Positions 36,354-44,880 of a stretch of DNA of 64,000 nucleotides are shown piece after piece. The stretch is from Roseiarcus sp963758335 (GTDB lineage Bacteria; Pseudomonadota; Alphaproteobacteria; Rhizobiales; Beijerinckiaceae). The DNA lies in NCBI GenBank assembly GCA_963758335.1, contig CAVWVF010000001.1, positions 1,116,001-1,180,000 of the forward strand, in the 5' to 3' direction. Position 1 is the first letter of the stretch. Every line of letters starts with the position of its first letter. The position numbers were made by a program, and so were the translations under genes. Below the pieces are notes generated by a model that was not told where the DNA came from, did not search any database, and saw only the letters and a list, made by a program, of their open reading frames with translations.

Positions 36354-37597
36354 ACGACGCTGTCCGAACAGCGACAGCCCCGTACGACGTGGAAAAGATC
36401 CGCGAGGATTTCCCGATCCTGGCCGAACGCCCGTATGGGAAGCGGCTTGTCTATCTGGACAACGCCGCCTCGGCCCAGAAGCCCAAAGTCGTCCTCGATC
36501 GACTGGTGCATGCCTACGAGCATGAATACGCCAATGTCCATCGGGGGCTGCATTATCTCGCGAACGCCGCGACGGAGGCCTACGAAGCGGCGCGCGAAAG
36601 CGTGCGCCGGTTCCTGAACGCCGCGTCCGCCGACGAGATCGTCTTCACCCGGTCGGCGACCGAGGCGATCAATCTTGCGGCCTCGAGTTTTGGCCGGAAG
36701 ACCATCGGTCCCGGCGACGAAATTGTGCTCAGCGTGATGGAGCACCACTCCAATATCGTGCCCTGGCACTTTCACCGCGAGCGCAACGGCGCGGTCCTGC
36801 GCTGGATCGATGTTGGAGACGACGGCGCCCTGTCGCTGGACGCCTTCGAACGGGCGTTGAGCGACCGGACCAAAATTGTCGCGATCACGCAGATGTCGAA
36901 TGTTCTGGGGACCGCGCCGCCGATCAAAGAGATGATCCGGCTCGCGCACGACCGCGGCATTGCGGTCCTCGTCGACGGCTCGCAGGGCGCTGTCCATCTC
37001 GACGTCGACGTCCGCGACCTTGACGCGGACTTCTATGTGCTGACCGGCCACAAGGTCTATGGCCCGACCGGGATCGGCGCTTTGTATGGAAAGCGCGCGC
37101 TGCTCGAATCCCTGCCGCCGTTCCTCGGCGGAGGCGAGATGATCGAGGAGGTCACCCTCGAGACCGTGACCTACAATCAGCCGCCGTATCGGTTCGAGGC
37201 CGGGACGCCGCCGATCGTGCAGGCGATCGGGCTCGGGGCGGCGATCGACTATATGGAGGGGATCGGCAGAGCGCGCATCCGCGCGCACGAGGCGGCGCTG
37301 AGCGCCTACGCTCACGAGCGTCTGTCCAGAATCAATTCGCTGCGGATCATCGGCGCCGCGCCGGGCAAGGGTCCGATCGTTTCATTCACGATGACGGGCG
37401 CGCACGCGCACGACGTGGCGACCTTGATCGACAGGGCGGGCGTGGCGGTCCGCGCAGGGACCCATTGCGCCATGCCGGTCATGCAGAGGTTCGGAGTGAC
37501 CTCCACGTGCCGCGCCTCGTTTGCTCTCTATAACACCTTCGCCGAAGTCGACGCGCTCGCGGACGCTCTTGACCGCGCACAAAAGCTCTTCATGTAG
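36350..37597 (+). CDS. sufS: cysteine desulfurase SufS
   Basis: A 415-residue PLP enzyme (group II desulfurase) that takes sulfur from cysteine for cluster assembly. LVYLDNAASAQKPKVVLDRL, the VMEHHSNIVPWH segment, and the PLP-binding Lys in YVLTGHKVYGPTGIGALYG are present. The persulfide Cys is in VAVRAGTHCAMPVMQRF, in the short SufS-type loop. SufS normally needs SufE or SufU to accept sulfur; neither gene is in the window. It overlaps sufD by 4 bp. Confidence 0.97.
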   Translation: MNDAVRTATAPYDVEKIREDFPILAERPYGKRLVYLDNAASAQKPKVVLDRLVHAYEHEYANVHRGLHYLANAATEAYEAARESVRRFLNAASADEIVFTRSATEAINLAASSFGRKTIGPGDEIVLSVMEHHSNIVPWHFHRERNGAVLRWIDVGDDGALSLDAFERALSDRTKIVAITQMSNVLGTAPPIKEMIRLAHDRGIAVLVDGSQGAVHLDVDVRDLDADFYVLTGHKVYGPTGIGALYGKRALLESLPPFLGGGEMIEEVTLETVTYNQPPYRFEAGTPPIVQAIGLGAAIDYMEGIGRARIRAHEAALSAYAHERLSRINSLRIIGAAPGKGPIVSFTMTGAHAHDVATLIDRAGVAVRAGTHCAMPVMQRFGVTSTCRASFALYNTFAEVDALADALDRAQKLFM

Positions 37598-37608
37598 GAG
37601 ATCGCCGC

Positions 37609-37989
37609 ATGAACGAAGCGCGAAGCAACGCTGTTTCGCTGCAGCTACCGCTGAAACCGCCCTCCGAAATGGCGTCGGGGGAATTGCGCGCCCTAACCGA
37701 CTCGATCGTCGCTGCGCTCAAGACGGTCTACGATCCGGAAATCCCGGCGGATATTTATGAGCTAGGACTCATCTACAACGTCGATATCGACGACAGTCGG
37801 TTCGTCACGATCGAAATGACGCTGACGGCGCCGGCCTGCCCCGTCGCGGGGGAAATGCCGCAGTGGGTCGAAAACGCGGTCGGCGCGGTCCCGGGCGTTG
37901 CGGGCGTGAAGGTCAGCATGGTGTTCGATCCGCCGTGGGACCAAAGCCGTATGTCGGACGAAGCGCGCGTGGCGCTGGATATGTGGTGA
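37609..37989 (+). CDS. sufT: SufT-type (DUF59/MIP18) Fe-S maturation factor
   Basis: A 126-residue small protein of the DUF59 family. ALKTVYDPEIPADIYELGLI is the core motif, followed by EMTLTAPACPVAGEMPQWVE with the conserved Cys and the end motif DPPWDQSRMSDEAR. Related proteins help deliver Fe-S clusters to targets. It follows sufS by 11 bp, with AGGAG eight bases before the ATG, so it is the last gene of the suf operon here. The expected sufA-type carrier gene is absent; the next gene is a transporter. Confidence 0.93.
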   Translation: MNEARSNAVSLQLPLKPPSEMASGELRALTDSIVAALKTVYDPEIPADIYELGLIYNVDIDDSRFVTIEMTLTAPACPVAGEMPQWVENAVGAVPGVAGVKVSMVFDPPWDQSRMSDEARVALDMW

Positions 37990-38152
37990 CCTGAACGGAG
38001 ACTGCGGCGCTGATGCGCCGGCCTGGACGCCTGCAGCGGGAGTGTCGCCGCTTGCGATGAAACCAGGAACGCCCCGATCCAGCGGTTAGGACTTGCGCCG
38101 CAGGCGATGGTTCGCCAGCATCGCCTGGACTTGATCGGTCGGACCGGGCGGC

Positions 38153-39313
38153 TTGGCGAACGGCGCGCGCTTCAACGACCCGCGAGTGCGGGGAATCGTC
38201 TATCAGGGGCTGCTGGTCGCGGCGGTCGGCCTGGCGGTCGCCGGCGGCGCCTACAATGCCTTCGTCAATATGCAGGCCCGTGGAATACCCATGGGGTTCG
38301 GCTTCTGGAATCAGATCGCCGGCTTTGACATCAATCTTCACCTTATCCCGTATTCCGACCTTTCGACCTACGGACGCGCCTTCTGGGTCGGTCTCCTCAA
38401 CACGCTTCTCGTCGCCGCCATCTGCATTCCGCTTGCGACGCTGCTCGGGTTTGCAGTCGGCATCGCCCGGCTGTCGCCGAACTGGCTGTTGTCCCGGTCC
38501 GCTCTTCTTTATACAAATGTGCTGCGCAATACGCCGCTGCTGCTGTTGCTGCTGTTCTGGTACAATGCGGTCCTGAAATCGTTGCCGGGCCCGCGCCAGT
38601 CGATAGGCGTCGGCGGTTTCGTCTATCTCAACAATCGGGGGTTGTTCCTGCCGGGGCTGGTCGCGCTGCCGGCGGGGACGTGGTTCTTTGCGGCGATCGC
38701 CCTGGGCTTGGCCGGAGCCATCGCGTTTCGAATGTGGGCGCGACGACGGCAGGAGCGCACCGGCGCTCAGGCGCGGGTTGGGCTCGTCTCGGCGGCGCTG
38801 CTTGTCGGGCTGCCGGCGATCGCGGTCGTCGCCGCCGGCGCGCCGCTCTCGCTCGACGTCGCCAAACTCAGCGGCTTCAATCTGAAGGGCGGAATCCAGG
38901 TCATTCCGGAGTTGGCCGCGCTCGCGTTCGGCCTCGTGACCTTCACCTCCGCCTTCATCGCGGAGATCGTTCGCGCCGGCGTTCAGGCCGTACCCCACGG
39001 CCAGGTGGAGGCAGCCGCGGCGCTCGGGCTGCATCGCGGGCTGGCGAACAGGCTCGTCGTGGTCCCTCAGGCCATGCGCCTCATCGTTCCGCCGCTGACT
39101 TCGCAGTATCTCAACATCGTCAAGAACTCTTCGCTCGCGGTGTTCATCGGCTATCCGGACCTCGTTCAGATCTTCGCGGGGACGGTGCTCAACCAGACCC
39201 AGGCGGCAGTGCAGGTGATGGCGATCACGATGGCGGTCTACCTCACGATGTCGCTTGCCGTAGCGGCCGCGCTGAACGCCTACAACGCAAGCCGCGCACT
39301 GAAGGAGCGCTGA
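38153..39313 (+). CDS. aapQ: general L-amino acid ABC transporter permease AapQ
   Basis: A 386-residue inner-membrane permease of the His/Glu/Gln/Arg/opine transporter family. About eight hydrophobic helices, with YTNVLRNTPLLLLLLFWYNA and the EAA loop EAAAALGLHRGLANRLVVVP, which docks on the ATPase. The long N-terminal extension and the inserted segment around residues 150-240 are typical of AapQ. Start appears to be TTG at 38153: an in-frame stop lies seven codons upstream and no ATG or GTG fits. The periplasmic binding protein gene aapJ usually precedes it but is missing here; suf genes are directly upstream. Confidence 0.9.
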   Translation: MANGARFNDPRVRGIVYQGLLVAAVGLAVAGGAYNAFVNMQARGIPMGFGFWNQIAGFDINLHLIPYSDLSTYGRAFWVGLLNTLLVAAICIPLATLLGFAVGIARLSPNWLLSRSALLYTNVLRNTPLLLLLLFWYNAVLKSLPGPRQSIGVGGFVYLNNRGLFLPGLVALPAGTWFFAAIALGLAGAIAFRMWARRRQERTGAQARVGLVSAALLVGLPAIAVVAAGAPLSLDVAKLSGFNLKGGIQVIPELAALAFGLVTFTSAFIAEIVRAGVQAVPHGQVEAAAALGLHRGLANRLVVVPQAMRLIVPPLTSQYLNIVKNSSLAVFIGYPDLVQIFAGTVLNQTQAAVQVMAITMAVYLTMSLAVAAALNAYNASRALKER

Positions 39314-39314
39314 G

Positions 39315-40445
39315 GTGAGCGACGCGCTTGTCTTTGTTCGCGAACGGTCCGAACCCGAAGATCCGCCTCCGAGCCTTTCCAGGGGAGCGGCAGCCTGGGC
39401 GAAAACGAATCTCTTCTCGACGATCGGCTCGAGCCTGACGACCTTCGTTTTTGTCGCAATTGCGCTCTGGCTGCTGCCACCCTTGATTGGCTGGGCGACG
39501 ACGAAGGCGGTATGGGCTGCTTCCGACGGCGAGCTGTGCCGACAACATCAGGACGGCGCCTGTTGGGCGTTCATCGCGGCAAAATTCGACTACTTGCGCT
39601 TTGGGTCCTATCCGGTCGCGGAGCGATGGCGCGCCAACACCGTGGAGGCGATCGGCGCCTCTCTGATCGTCTGGCTGCTTTGGCCGGGCGCGCCGCGCCG
39701 CGATTGGGGCGCGCTGCTGTTCTTCGTCGTCTATCCGGTCCTGACGTTTATTCTGCTGCGCGGTTCTCCCGCGCTCGGCCTGCCCCTCGTCAACTCTTTG
39801 CTCTGGGGAGGCATCTTCGTTTCCTTGCTGACGGCGGTCGTCGGCATCGTCTTTTCGCTCCCGCTCGGTGTGTTGCTCGCGCTGGGGAGGCGTTCGCAGC
39901 TGCCGGTCGTCAGGGCGGCGAGCGTCCTGTTCATCGAATTCGTCCGCGGAGTGCCGTTCATCACGGTCCTGTTCATGGCGAATACGATGCTGCCCATGTT
40001 CGTGCCCGAGTCATGGGCGCCGGACCGGCTGTTGCGGCCGCTTGTCGGCATCGCCCTGTTCTCGGCGGCCTATATGGCGGAGGAGGTCCGTGGTGGGCTG
40101 CAATTGCTCGGCCGGGGCCAATACGAAGGCGCGATGGCGCTTGGCCTCAATTATCCGTTGATGATGGCGCTCGTCGTCCTGCCCCAGGCTCTGGCCATGG
40201 TCATCCCCGGAATCGTCAACAATTTCGTCGGGCTGTTCATGGACACCACTCTGGTTTCTATCGTCGGCGTGACCGACTTTCTCGAAGCGATGAACAACGC
40301 CTTCAAGGATCCGGCGTGGAGCGGGCCGACGATCATGGCGACCGGATACGTCTTTGCCGGAATGTTCTACTTCGCGGCGTGCTACGGCATGACGCGGTAC
40401 TCCGCTTTTGTCGAGCGCAAGCTGGCGAAGGGACAGAAGCGATGA
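39315..40445 (+). CDS. aapM: general L-amino acid ABC transporter permease AapM
   Basis: A 376-residue partner permease. The N-terminal cytoplasmic stretch is followed by a first helix (SLTTFVFVAIALWLLPPLIG) and a periplasmic domain with two Cys (ELCRQHQDGACWAF). The transmembrane core contains SVLFIEFVRGVPFITVLFMA and the EAA loop YEGAMALGLNYPLMMALVVL. GTG start, one base after aapQ. It overlaps aapP by ATGA. Confidence 0.92.
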   Translation: MSDALVFVRERSEPEDPPPSLSRGAAAWAKTNLFSTIGSSLTTFVFVAIALWLLPPLIGWATTKAVWAASDGELCRQHQDGACWAFIAAKFDYLRFGSYPVAERWRANTVEAIGASLIVWLLWPGAPRRDWGALLFFVVYPVLTFILLRGSPALGLPLVNSLLWGGIFVSLLTAVVGIVFSLPLGVLLALGRRSQLPVVRAASVLFIEFVRGVPFITVLFMANTMLPMFVPESWAPDRLLRPLVGIALFSAAYMAEEVRGGLQLLGRGQYEGAMALGLNYPLMMALVVLPQALAMVIPGIVNNFVGLFMDTTLVSIVGVTDFLEAMNNAFKDPAWSGPTIMATGYVFAGMFYFAACYGMTRYSAFVERKLAKGQKR

Positions 40446-41191
40446 CGCTCGCGCAAAGCGACGCTGCTATAGACTTCGTCGCGGTCCACAAGTGGTACGG
40501 AAGGTTTCACGCGCTCCGCAACATCAATCTGACCATCCGGCGCGGAGAGAGAATCGTCATCTGCGGTCCGTCGGGGTCCGGCAAGTCGACGCTGATCCGA
40601 TGCGTCAATCGCCTCGAGGAGCACCAGCGCGGGTCGATCGTAGTCGATGGTGTGGAGCTGACGCCGAACGTCAAGCGCATCGATGAGGTGCGCCGCGAAG
40701 TCGGCATGGTCTTCCAGACGTTCAACCTCTTTCCCCACCTGACCATCCTCGAGAATTGCACGCTGGCGCCGATCTGGGTTCGCCGGATGCCCAAGCGCGA
40801 CGCCGAGGAGTTGGCGATGAAGCTCCTGACCCGCGTCAAGATCCCCGAACAGGCTTCCAAGTACGCCGGTCAATTGTCGGGCGGGCAGCAACAGAGAGTC
40901 GCGATCGCGCGCGCGCTCTGCATGAGTCCGAAGATCATGTTGTTCGACGAGCCGACGTCGGCGCTCGATCCCGAGATGGTGAAGGAAGTGCTCGACACGA
41001 TGACCGCCCTCGCCCAGGACGGCATGACGATGATCGTCGTGACGCACGAGATGGGCTTCGCGCGGCAGATTGCGGACCGTGTCGTGTTCATGGACAACGG
41101 CGAAATCGTCGAGATCAATGCTCCCGAGCCGTTCTTCGACAATCCCCGGCACGCCCGCACGAGACTGTTCCTGAGCCAGATCCTGCGCTGA
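40442..41191 (+). CDS. aapP: general L-amino acid ABC transporter ATPase AapP
   Basis: A 249-residue polar-amino-acid ABC ATPase. Walker A GPSGSGKST, the Q-loop VGMVFQTFNLFPHLTILEN, signature LSGGQQQRVAIARAL, Walker B IMLFDEPTSALDPEMV and the switch His in MIVVTHEMGFARQIAD are all present. It powers the AapQM permease pair. It is the last gene of the aap operon. Without aapJ the system depends on a binding protein encoded elsewhere. Confidence 0.94.
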   Translation: MTLAQSDAAIDFVAVHKWYGRFHALRNINLTIRRGERIVICGPSGSGKSTLIRCVNRLEEHQRGSIVVDGVELTPNVKRIDEVRREVGMVFQTFNLFPHLTILENCTLAPIWVRRMPKRDAEELAMKLLTRVKIPEQASKYAGQLSGGQQQRVAIARALCMSPKIMLFDEPTSALDPEMVKEVLDTMTALAQDGMTMIVVTHEMGFARQIADRVVFMDNGEIVEINAPEPFFDNPRHARTRLFLSQILR

Positions 41192-41619
41192 AATGTGCGG
41201 AATTAGACCGTTATGGAGCTCGCAACGGGAATTTTGTTCGCGTTTGGATGGCTCGGGACGACAACAACTTTTCCGTCCAACGGCCGCAGGGATATCAAGG
41301 GCGAAGCCCTTGGCTTAGGTAGCTGACGACGACCGTGGACAAACTCCTCCTTCTCTTGGAGATTCCGACCCCTTCGGTCTATTGTGCGATTGGCCGACCA
41401 GTTCGGGGGATCAACAATCTTAATTTGGTGTTTCATTGCCACACCGTATCAAAGTATGTCCGCGGCTTAAACACTACGGGTTTTGCGGCGTTATCGCCAT
41501 AGTTTGTTCTTAAATCGTTCGGAGTGGTTAAAGGAAGGTGCGCCGGTAGCATCAGCTACGTTGATCGGAAAGATTGCCTGGACAACGCTGCGAACCGACC
41601 GGCGGGCAGGCGAGGGTCA
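41192..41619. other. intergenic region after aapP
   Basis: About 430 bases with no convincing gene on either strand. A short minus frame (41203-41442) has no recognised family. No clear terminator for the aap operon was found. Confidence 0.4.
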
Positions 41620-41972
41620 TTGACGTCATATTCCCCGACACAGCCGATCGTGGCCGGAATGATCACCGCCTTTGTCGGTTTCGCCTCGTATTTCGCCGTG
41701 ATCATCAAGGGGCTGACCGCGGTCGGCGCGACTGGCCGGCGGGGTGACGGCGTTCCTCGCCGGCGCACCGATCCTGATCGAAACCGTGGGCGGGGCTCGC
41801 GCTGCTCAACGCGTTCGGTTCCGCGCTCCACAACGCGCTCGCTGACACGCAGGAGCGGGAGCCGGCGCTGATCGCCTTTCTCGTCACCACCTCGGGCGTC
41901 AGCATCTATGGGGTCGGCGGCGCCTTCTGGGGATTGCTGATGGGAGTCCTGGCGCAGTTTCTAACCGCGGCT
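41620..41972 (+). pseudogene. benE: benzoate/H+ symporter (BenE family) relic with internal deletion
   Basis: The start TSYSPTQPIVAGMITAFVGF then ASYFAVIIKGLTAVGAT is the N-terminal helix pair of BenE permeases. About 40 codons in, the sequence jumps to the family's C-terminal part: GVTAFLAGAPILIETVGG, then after one more frame change GLALLNAFGSALHNALAD and TSGVSIYGVGGAFWGLLMGV. Roughly 250 residues of the middle are missing and at least two frame changes are present. BenE proteins are 12-helix proton-coupled importers of about 390 residues. It cannot function. Confidence 0.75.
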
Positions 41973-42024
41973 CCTTCGCTTTTTCGGAAGGAGCCCGCAA
42001 CGGGAGTTTTTTCTCGATTTCTTG

Positions 42025-42068
42025 TCCTGATACGCTCCTGATACCCTCCTGTTACCGACCTGTTCCGT
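42025..42068 (+). repeat. 11-bp tandem repeat, four units
   Basis: TCCTGATACGC, TCCTGATACCC, TCCTGTTACCG and ACCTGTTCCGT follow each other without gap (42025-42035, 42036-42046, 42047-42057, 42058-42068). The period is about one DNA helical turn. It sits between the benE relic and the FAD monooxygenase. Confidence 0.75.
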
Positions 42069-42430
42069 CTCGCATCGCGACCTGATATTTTGTCCCGTGC
42101 TTCCGCCGGCGTTGCGGGCGTTGCGTCGCCGCGACCGTCTTTTGTCGGTTCTTGACGTCGTCTGGAGCGGCGACCGGCGGCGCCGGTTTGGCCCCACTCC
42201 GCAGCGTCCGAGGGCGCGACAAAATGTTGACTTTTCAGAAGTTGACGGGTATAACCTACATTCGAAGCGGGCAGGAGGAGCTTTCAAGGCCGGAACTCAA
42301 AAACTGCCATCGGCGTCGCGCAAGCTATTGAAAAAGCTCAAAATGGCAATGGGCGCCTCTTGCCAAAAGTTGGCATGGATTTGGGGTTGGCGCCGCTTCC
42401 GCTTGGCGCGGGCGCCACGACGGCGAGGCC
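42069..42430. other. intergenic repeat-related sequence
   Basis: No gene is supported. At 42328-42380 lies a 53-nt motif about 80% identical to 23517-23569 (shared core GGCAATGGGC and AAGTTGGCATG). The segment is downstream of the convergently placed monooxygenase gene. Confidence 0.45.
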
Positions 42431-43615
42431 CTACGCGCCGTAAAGCCAGTCGTAGCGAGTCTTCAGACGCTGTGGACCCATCAGCCGCATTGCGAGGTCG
42501 CGGGCGAACGCCGCGGGGCCGCTCATGTGATAGACGCGGCCCTGTCGCAGCGCTTCCAGCTGGACCCGGGTCGCGCGCGCGACCCGCGATCGCGAATAGA
42601 TCCTGAGCGCTTCTGGAACGCCGCTTGCTTGGGAAAAAGCGCCTCCGAGCGCGCCCGCGTCCTCGATCGCCTGCGCCGCCCCCTGGGCAAGAAACGGGAC
42701 CATCGGATGCGCCGCGTCGCCGACCAGCACAATGCTGCCGAGCGAAAAGGCTCGGATCGGCGGACGGCCGTAAAGCGGCCACGCCCGCCAGTTCGTCGCC
42801 GTCGCGAGAAGCTTTTGCGTCGACCTCGACCAACGGGCGAAAGCGCGTTCGAGCGCCGGCCGGTCGGCCTCTCCGTCCCATGGATGATCGTTGTCGGCGC
42901 TTCGCCACCTCGCCTCGATGACCGCGACGAGATTGACGACCGATCCGCCGCGCAGCGAATAGTGAACGAGATGGGCGTTCGGACCGAGACGCAGGAAGAC
43001 TTCCGGGCGCGTCCAACGCGAGTCGACCAGGCTCGAATCGACGGTGGCGCGAAACGCGACCCGTCCGGTGAACGCCGCCTTGCCGGCGTCTCCCAGACCC
43101 AGACGTTCGCGGATGCGGGAACGGAGCCCGTCTGCGCCCACGAGGAGATCCGCGCGGTCCTGGACGGTCGCCGCGCCGCGCTTCAAACCGACGATTACGC
43201 GATCGCCGTCGGCCGCCGCCCCGGCCACAGTCGATCCCAACAGCAGCCGAACATTCGAACGATCCTCAGCCGCGTCGGCCAGCGCGCGCTGCAGGTCGGC
43301 GCGATGCAAGGCGAGATACGGCGCTCCCCACCGTCGCTCGGCGTCGTCCAGCGCCATTCGAATGAGAACGGCGTCGTCCGCGCCCCTGAGCGCCGAGATC
43401 CCGTCCGGGATCGTCGAAACGGCGCGCACGCGGTCCAGGGCGCCGAGACGCGCGAGGATGCGCGCCGCATTCGGCGTCAGCTGGAGTCCCGCCCCGAATT
43501 CCTCGAGCGCATCCGCCTGCTCGTACAGAGTGACGTCGAATCCCGCTTGTGAGAGCGCCAGAGCGGTTGCTAGTCCCCCAATTCCGGCGCCGGATATGAT
43601 CGCGCGCCGGCTCAC
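42431..43615 (-). CDS. FAD-dependent aromatic-type monooxygenase
   Basis: A 394-residue flavoprotein hydroxylase of the PHBH/salicylate hydroxylase group. The N-terminal FAD-binding GxGxxG motif is AIISGAGIGGLATALALSQ. The DG motif (DLLVGADGLRSRIRERLGL) and the second FAD motif SIVLVGDAAHPMVPFLAQGA are present and well spaced. These enzymes use NAD(P)H and oxygen to hydroxylate aromatic or heteroaromatic rings; the substrate is unknown. GTG start at 43615 directly follows the TGA of the zinc-finger gene, so the two are probably one operon. Confidence 0.9.
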   Translation of the reverse strand: MSRRAIISGAGIGGLATALALSQAGFDVTLYEQADALEEFGAGLQLTPNAARILARLGALDRVRAVSTIPDGISALRGADDAVLIRMALDDAERRWGAPYLALHRADLQRALADAAEDRSNVRLLLGSTVAGAAADGDRVIVGLKRGAATVQDRADLLVGADGLRSRIRERLGLGDAGKAAFTGRVAFRATVDSSLVDSRWTRPEVFLRLGPNAHLVHYSLRGGSVVNLVAVIEARWRSADNDHPWDGEADRPALERAFARWSRSTQKLLATATNWRAWPLYGRPPIRAFSLGSIVLVGDAAHPMVPFLAQGAAQAIEDAGALGGAFSQASGVPEALRIYSRSRVARATRVQLEALRQGRVYHMSGPAAFARDLAMRLMGPQRLKTRYDWLYGA

Positions 43616-43852
43616 TCATAGCTCGCTGAGCTCGCACTCGCGCGGAACGCAAGCGCCTTCTATCGTGTCGTCGTACACGAAACGGGTGGAGCAATAGGAG
43701 CAGACCGCCTCGTTATCCCCGCCCATGTCGATGAAGATGTGCGGGTGATCGAACGGCGGCTTTGCGCCGGTGCACATGAATTCTTTGACCCGCACCCTGA
43801 TCGTCGGCACGCCGGGCTCATTGTGAAAGTGCGGGATGGAATGATCCGCCAT
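43616..43852 (-). CDS. zinc-finger (NDUFS6-type CHCC) domain protein
   Basis: A 78-residue protein with a CHCC zinc site: CTGAKPPFDHPHIFID supplies Cys and His, and EAVCSYCSTRFVYD the CxxC pair. This domain matches the small zinc-binding protein related to the complex I accessory subunit NDUFS6, found in alphaproteobacteria. Its role there is probably linked to NADH:quinone oxidoreductase assembly, but this has not been shown from the sequence. It lies immediately upstream of the FAD monooxygenase, stop to start without gap. Confidence 0.88.
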   Translation of the reverse strand: MADHSIPHFHNEPGVPTIRVRVKEFMCTGAKPPFDHPHIFIDMGGDNEAVCSYCSTRFVYDDTIEGACVPRECELSEL

Positions 43853-44010
43853 AATGAACAGTCCTTTTCGCCTGCGTCGCCTTAGATCACGTTCGCCCGA
43901 GCGCCGCCAGCCGGAGAGGATCGGATCACCGGATCGATTGGTCGTGGTTTGGCGCCTGCCTTCCGAAGCGTCCCGACGATGGACACGAAGGAAGAGCGAA
44001 CCGCCTCGGC

Positions 44011-44880
44011 TCACACGGGCACGACGTCCACCGTCACCTCGAGCCGATGGGAGCCGGACGACAGCACCATGCTCTCGATCGGCGAAGCATCCGAATAATC
44101 GCGTCCGCGGGCAATCTCGATGTGGTCGTTGCGAACGGAGACGGCGTTGGTTGGATCGAGGCCCAACCAGCCCAGCTCCGAGCCGCACCAGAGCGACACC
44201 CAGGCGTGCGAAGCGTCGGCGCCCGCGAGCCTTTCCTTTCCCGGCGGCGGTATGGTCCGGATGTAGCCGCTGACGTAGAGCGCGGGCAGCGCGAGGCCGC
44301 GCAACGCCGCGATCATGATGTTGGCGAAGTCCTGGCACACCCCGCGTCGCTGCTCGAAAGCGGCGGGCGCGGGCGTGCTCACCTCGGTCGCCTCCGGGTC
44401 GTAGACGAAATCCGAGCGGATTCGGCCGGCCAGCTCCAGCGCCGCCTCATGGACGGGTCGCCGGCTGGCGAAGCTCTTGCGCGCGTAAGCCGCGGCTTCG
44501 TTGAAAAGCGGGATGCGCCGCGATGGATAAAGCGCGATGGCCGGGCTGCCCGAGGCGAGCGAATCAATGGAAAGCGCCTCGGCCGCAACCGCTTCCCAGG
44601 ACGGCGATTCCCCGGGGGCGGGCGGGCGGTCGACCAGCACGCGAGACGCCGCAGTCACCGAAAGCTCCCGGTGCGGTTTCTCGATCCTGAGGCTCAGGAC
44701 CCGGTTGCCGAAAGGATCGATCCTTTCCCTGGGCGGCAGGCAGGGGGGCGTCGTGTCGAGGTCGAAGCGCTCGAGGATCTGGCCGTCGCGCGAGACCGGG
44801 CTCAGGCGCAGGATTCCATTCGTCAGCTCGACGGTCGCGCCGTAGGTGTAGCGCGTGACATGGGTGACGTCGTAGATCAC
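44011..44880 (-). CDS. transglutaminase-like cysteine protease family protein
   Basis: A 289-residue protein. The N-terminal beta domain starts MIYDVTHVTRYTYGATVELT, and the transglutaminase core carries the triad: Cys in FEQRRGVCQDFANIMIAALR, His in ADASHAWVSLW and Asp in WLGLDPTNAV. Bacterial members are thought to act as peptidases rather than cross-linkers. It overlaps by ATGA the ATP-grasp/alpha-E gene upstream, a pairing seen widely in proteobacteria and thought to make or modify a peptide. Confidence 0.92.
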   Translation of the reverse strand: MIYDVTHVTRYTYGATVELTNGILRLSPVSRDGQILERFDLDTTPPCLPPRERIDPFGNRVLSLRIEKPHRELSVTAASRVLVDRPPAPGESPSWEAVAAEALSIDSLASGSPAIALYPSRRIPLFNEAAAYARKSFASRRPVHEAALELAGRIRSDFVYDPEATEVSTPAPAAFEQRRGVCQDFANIMIAALRGLALPALYVSGYIRTIPPPGKERLAGADASHAWVSLWCGSELGWLGLDPTNAVSVRNDHIEIARGRDYSDASPIESMVLSSGSHRLEVTVDVVPV

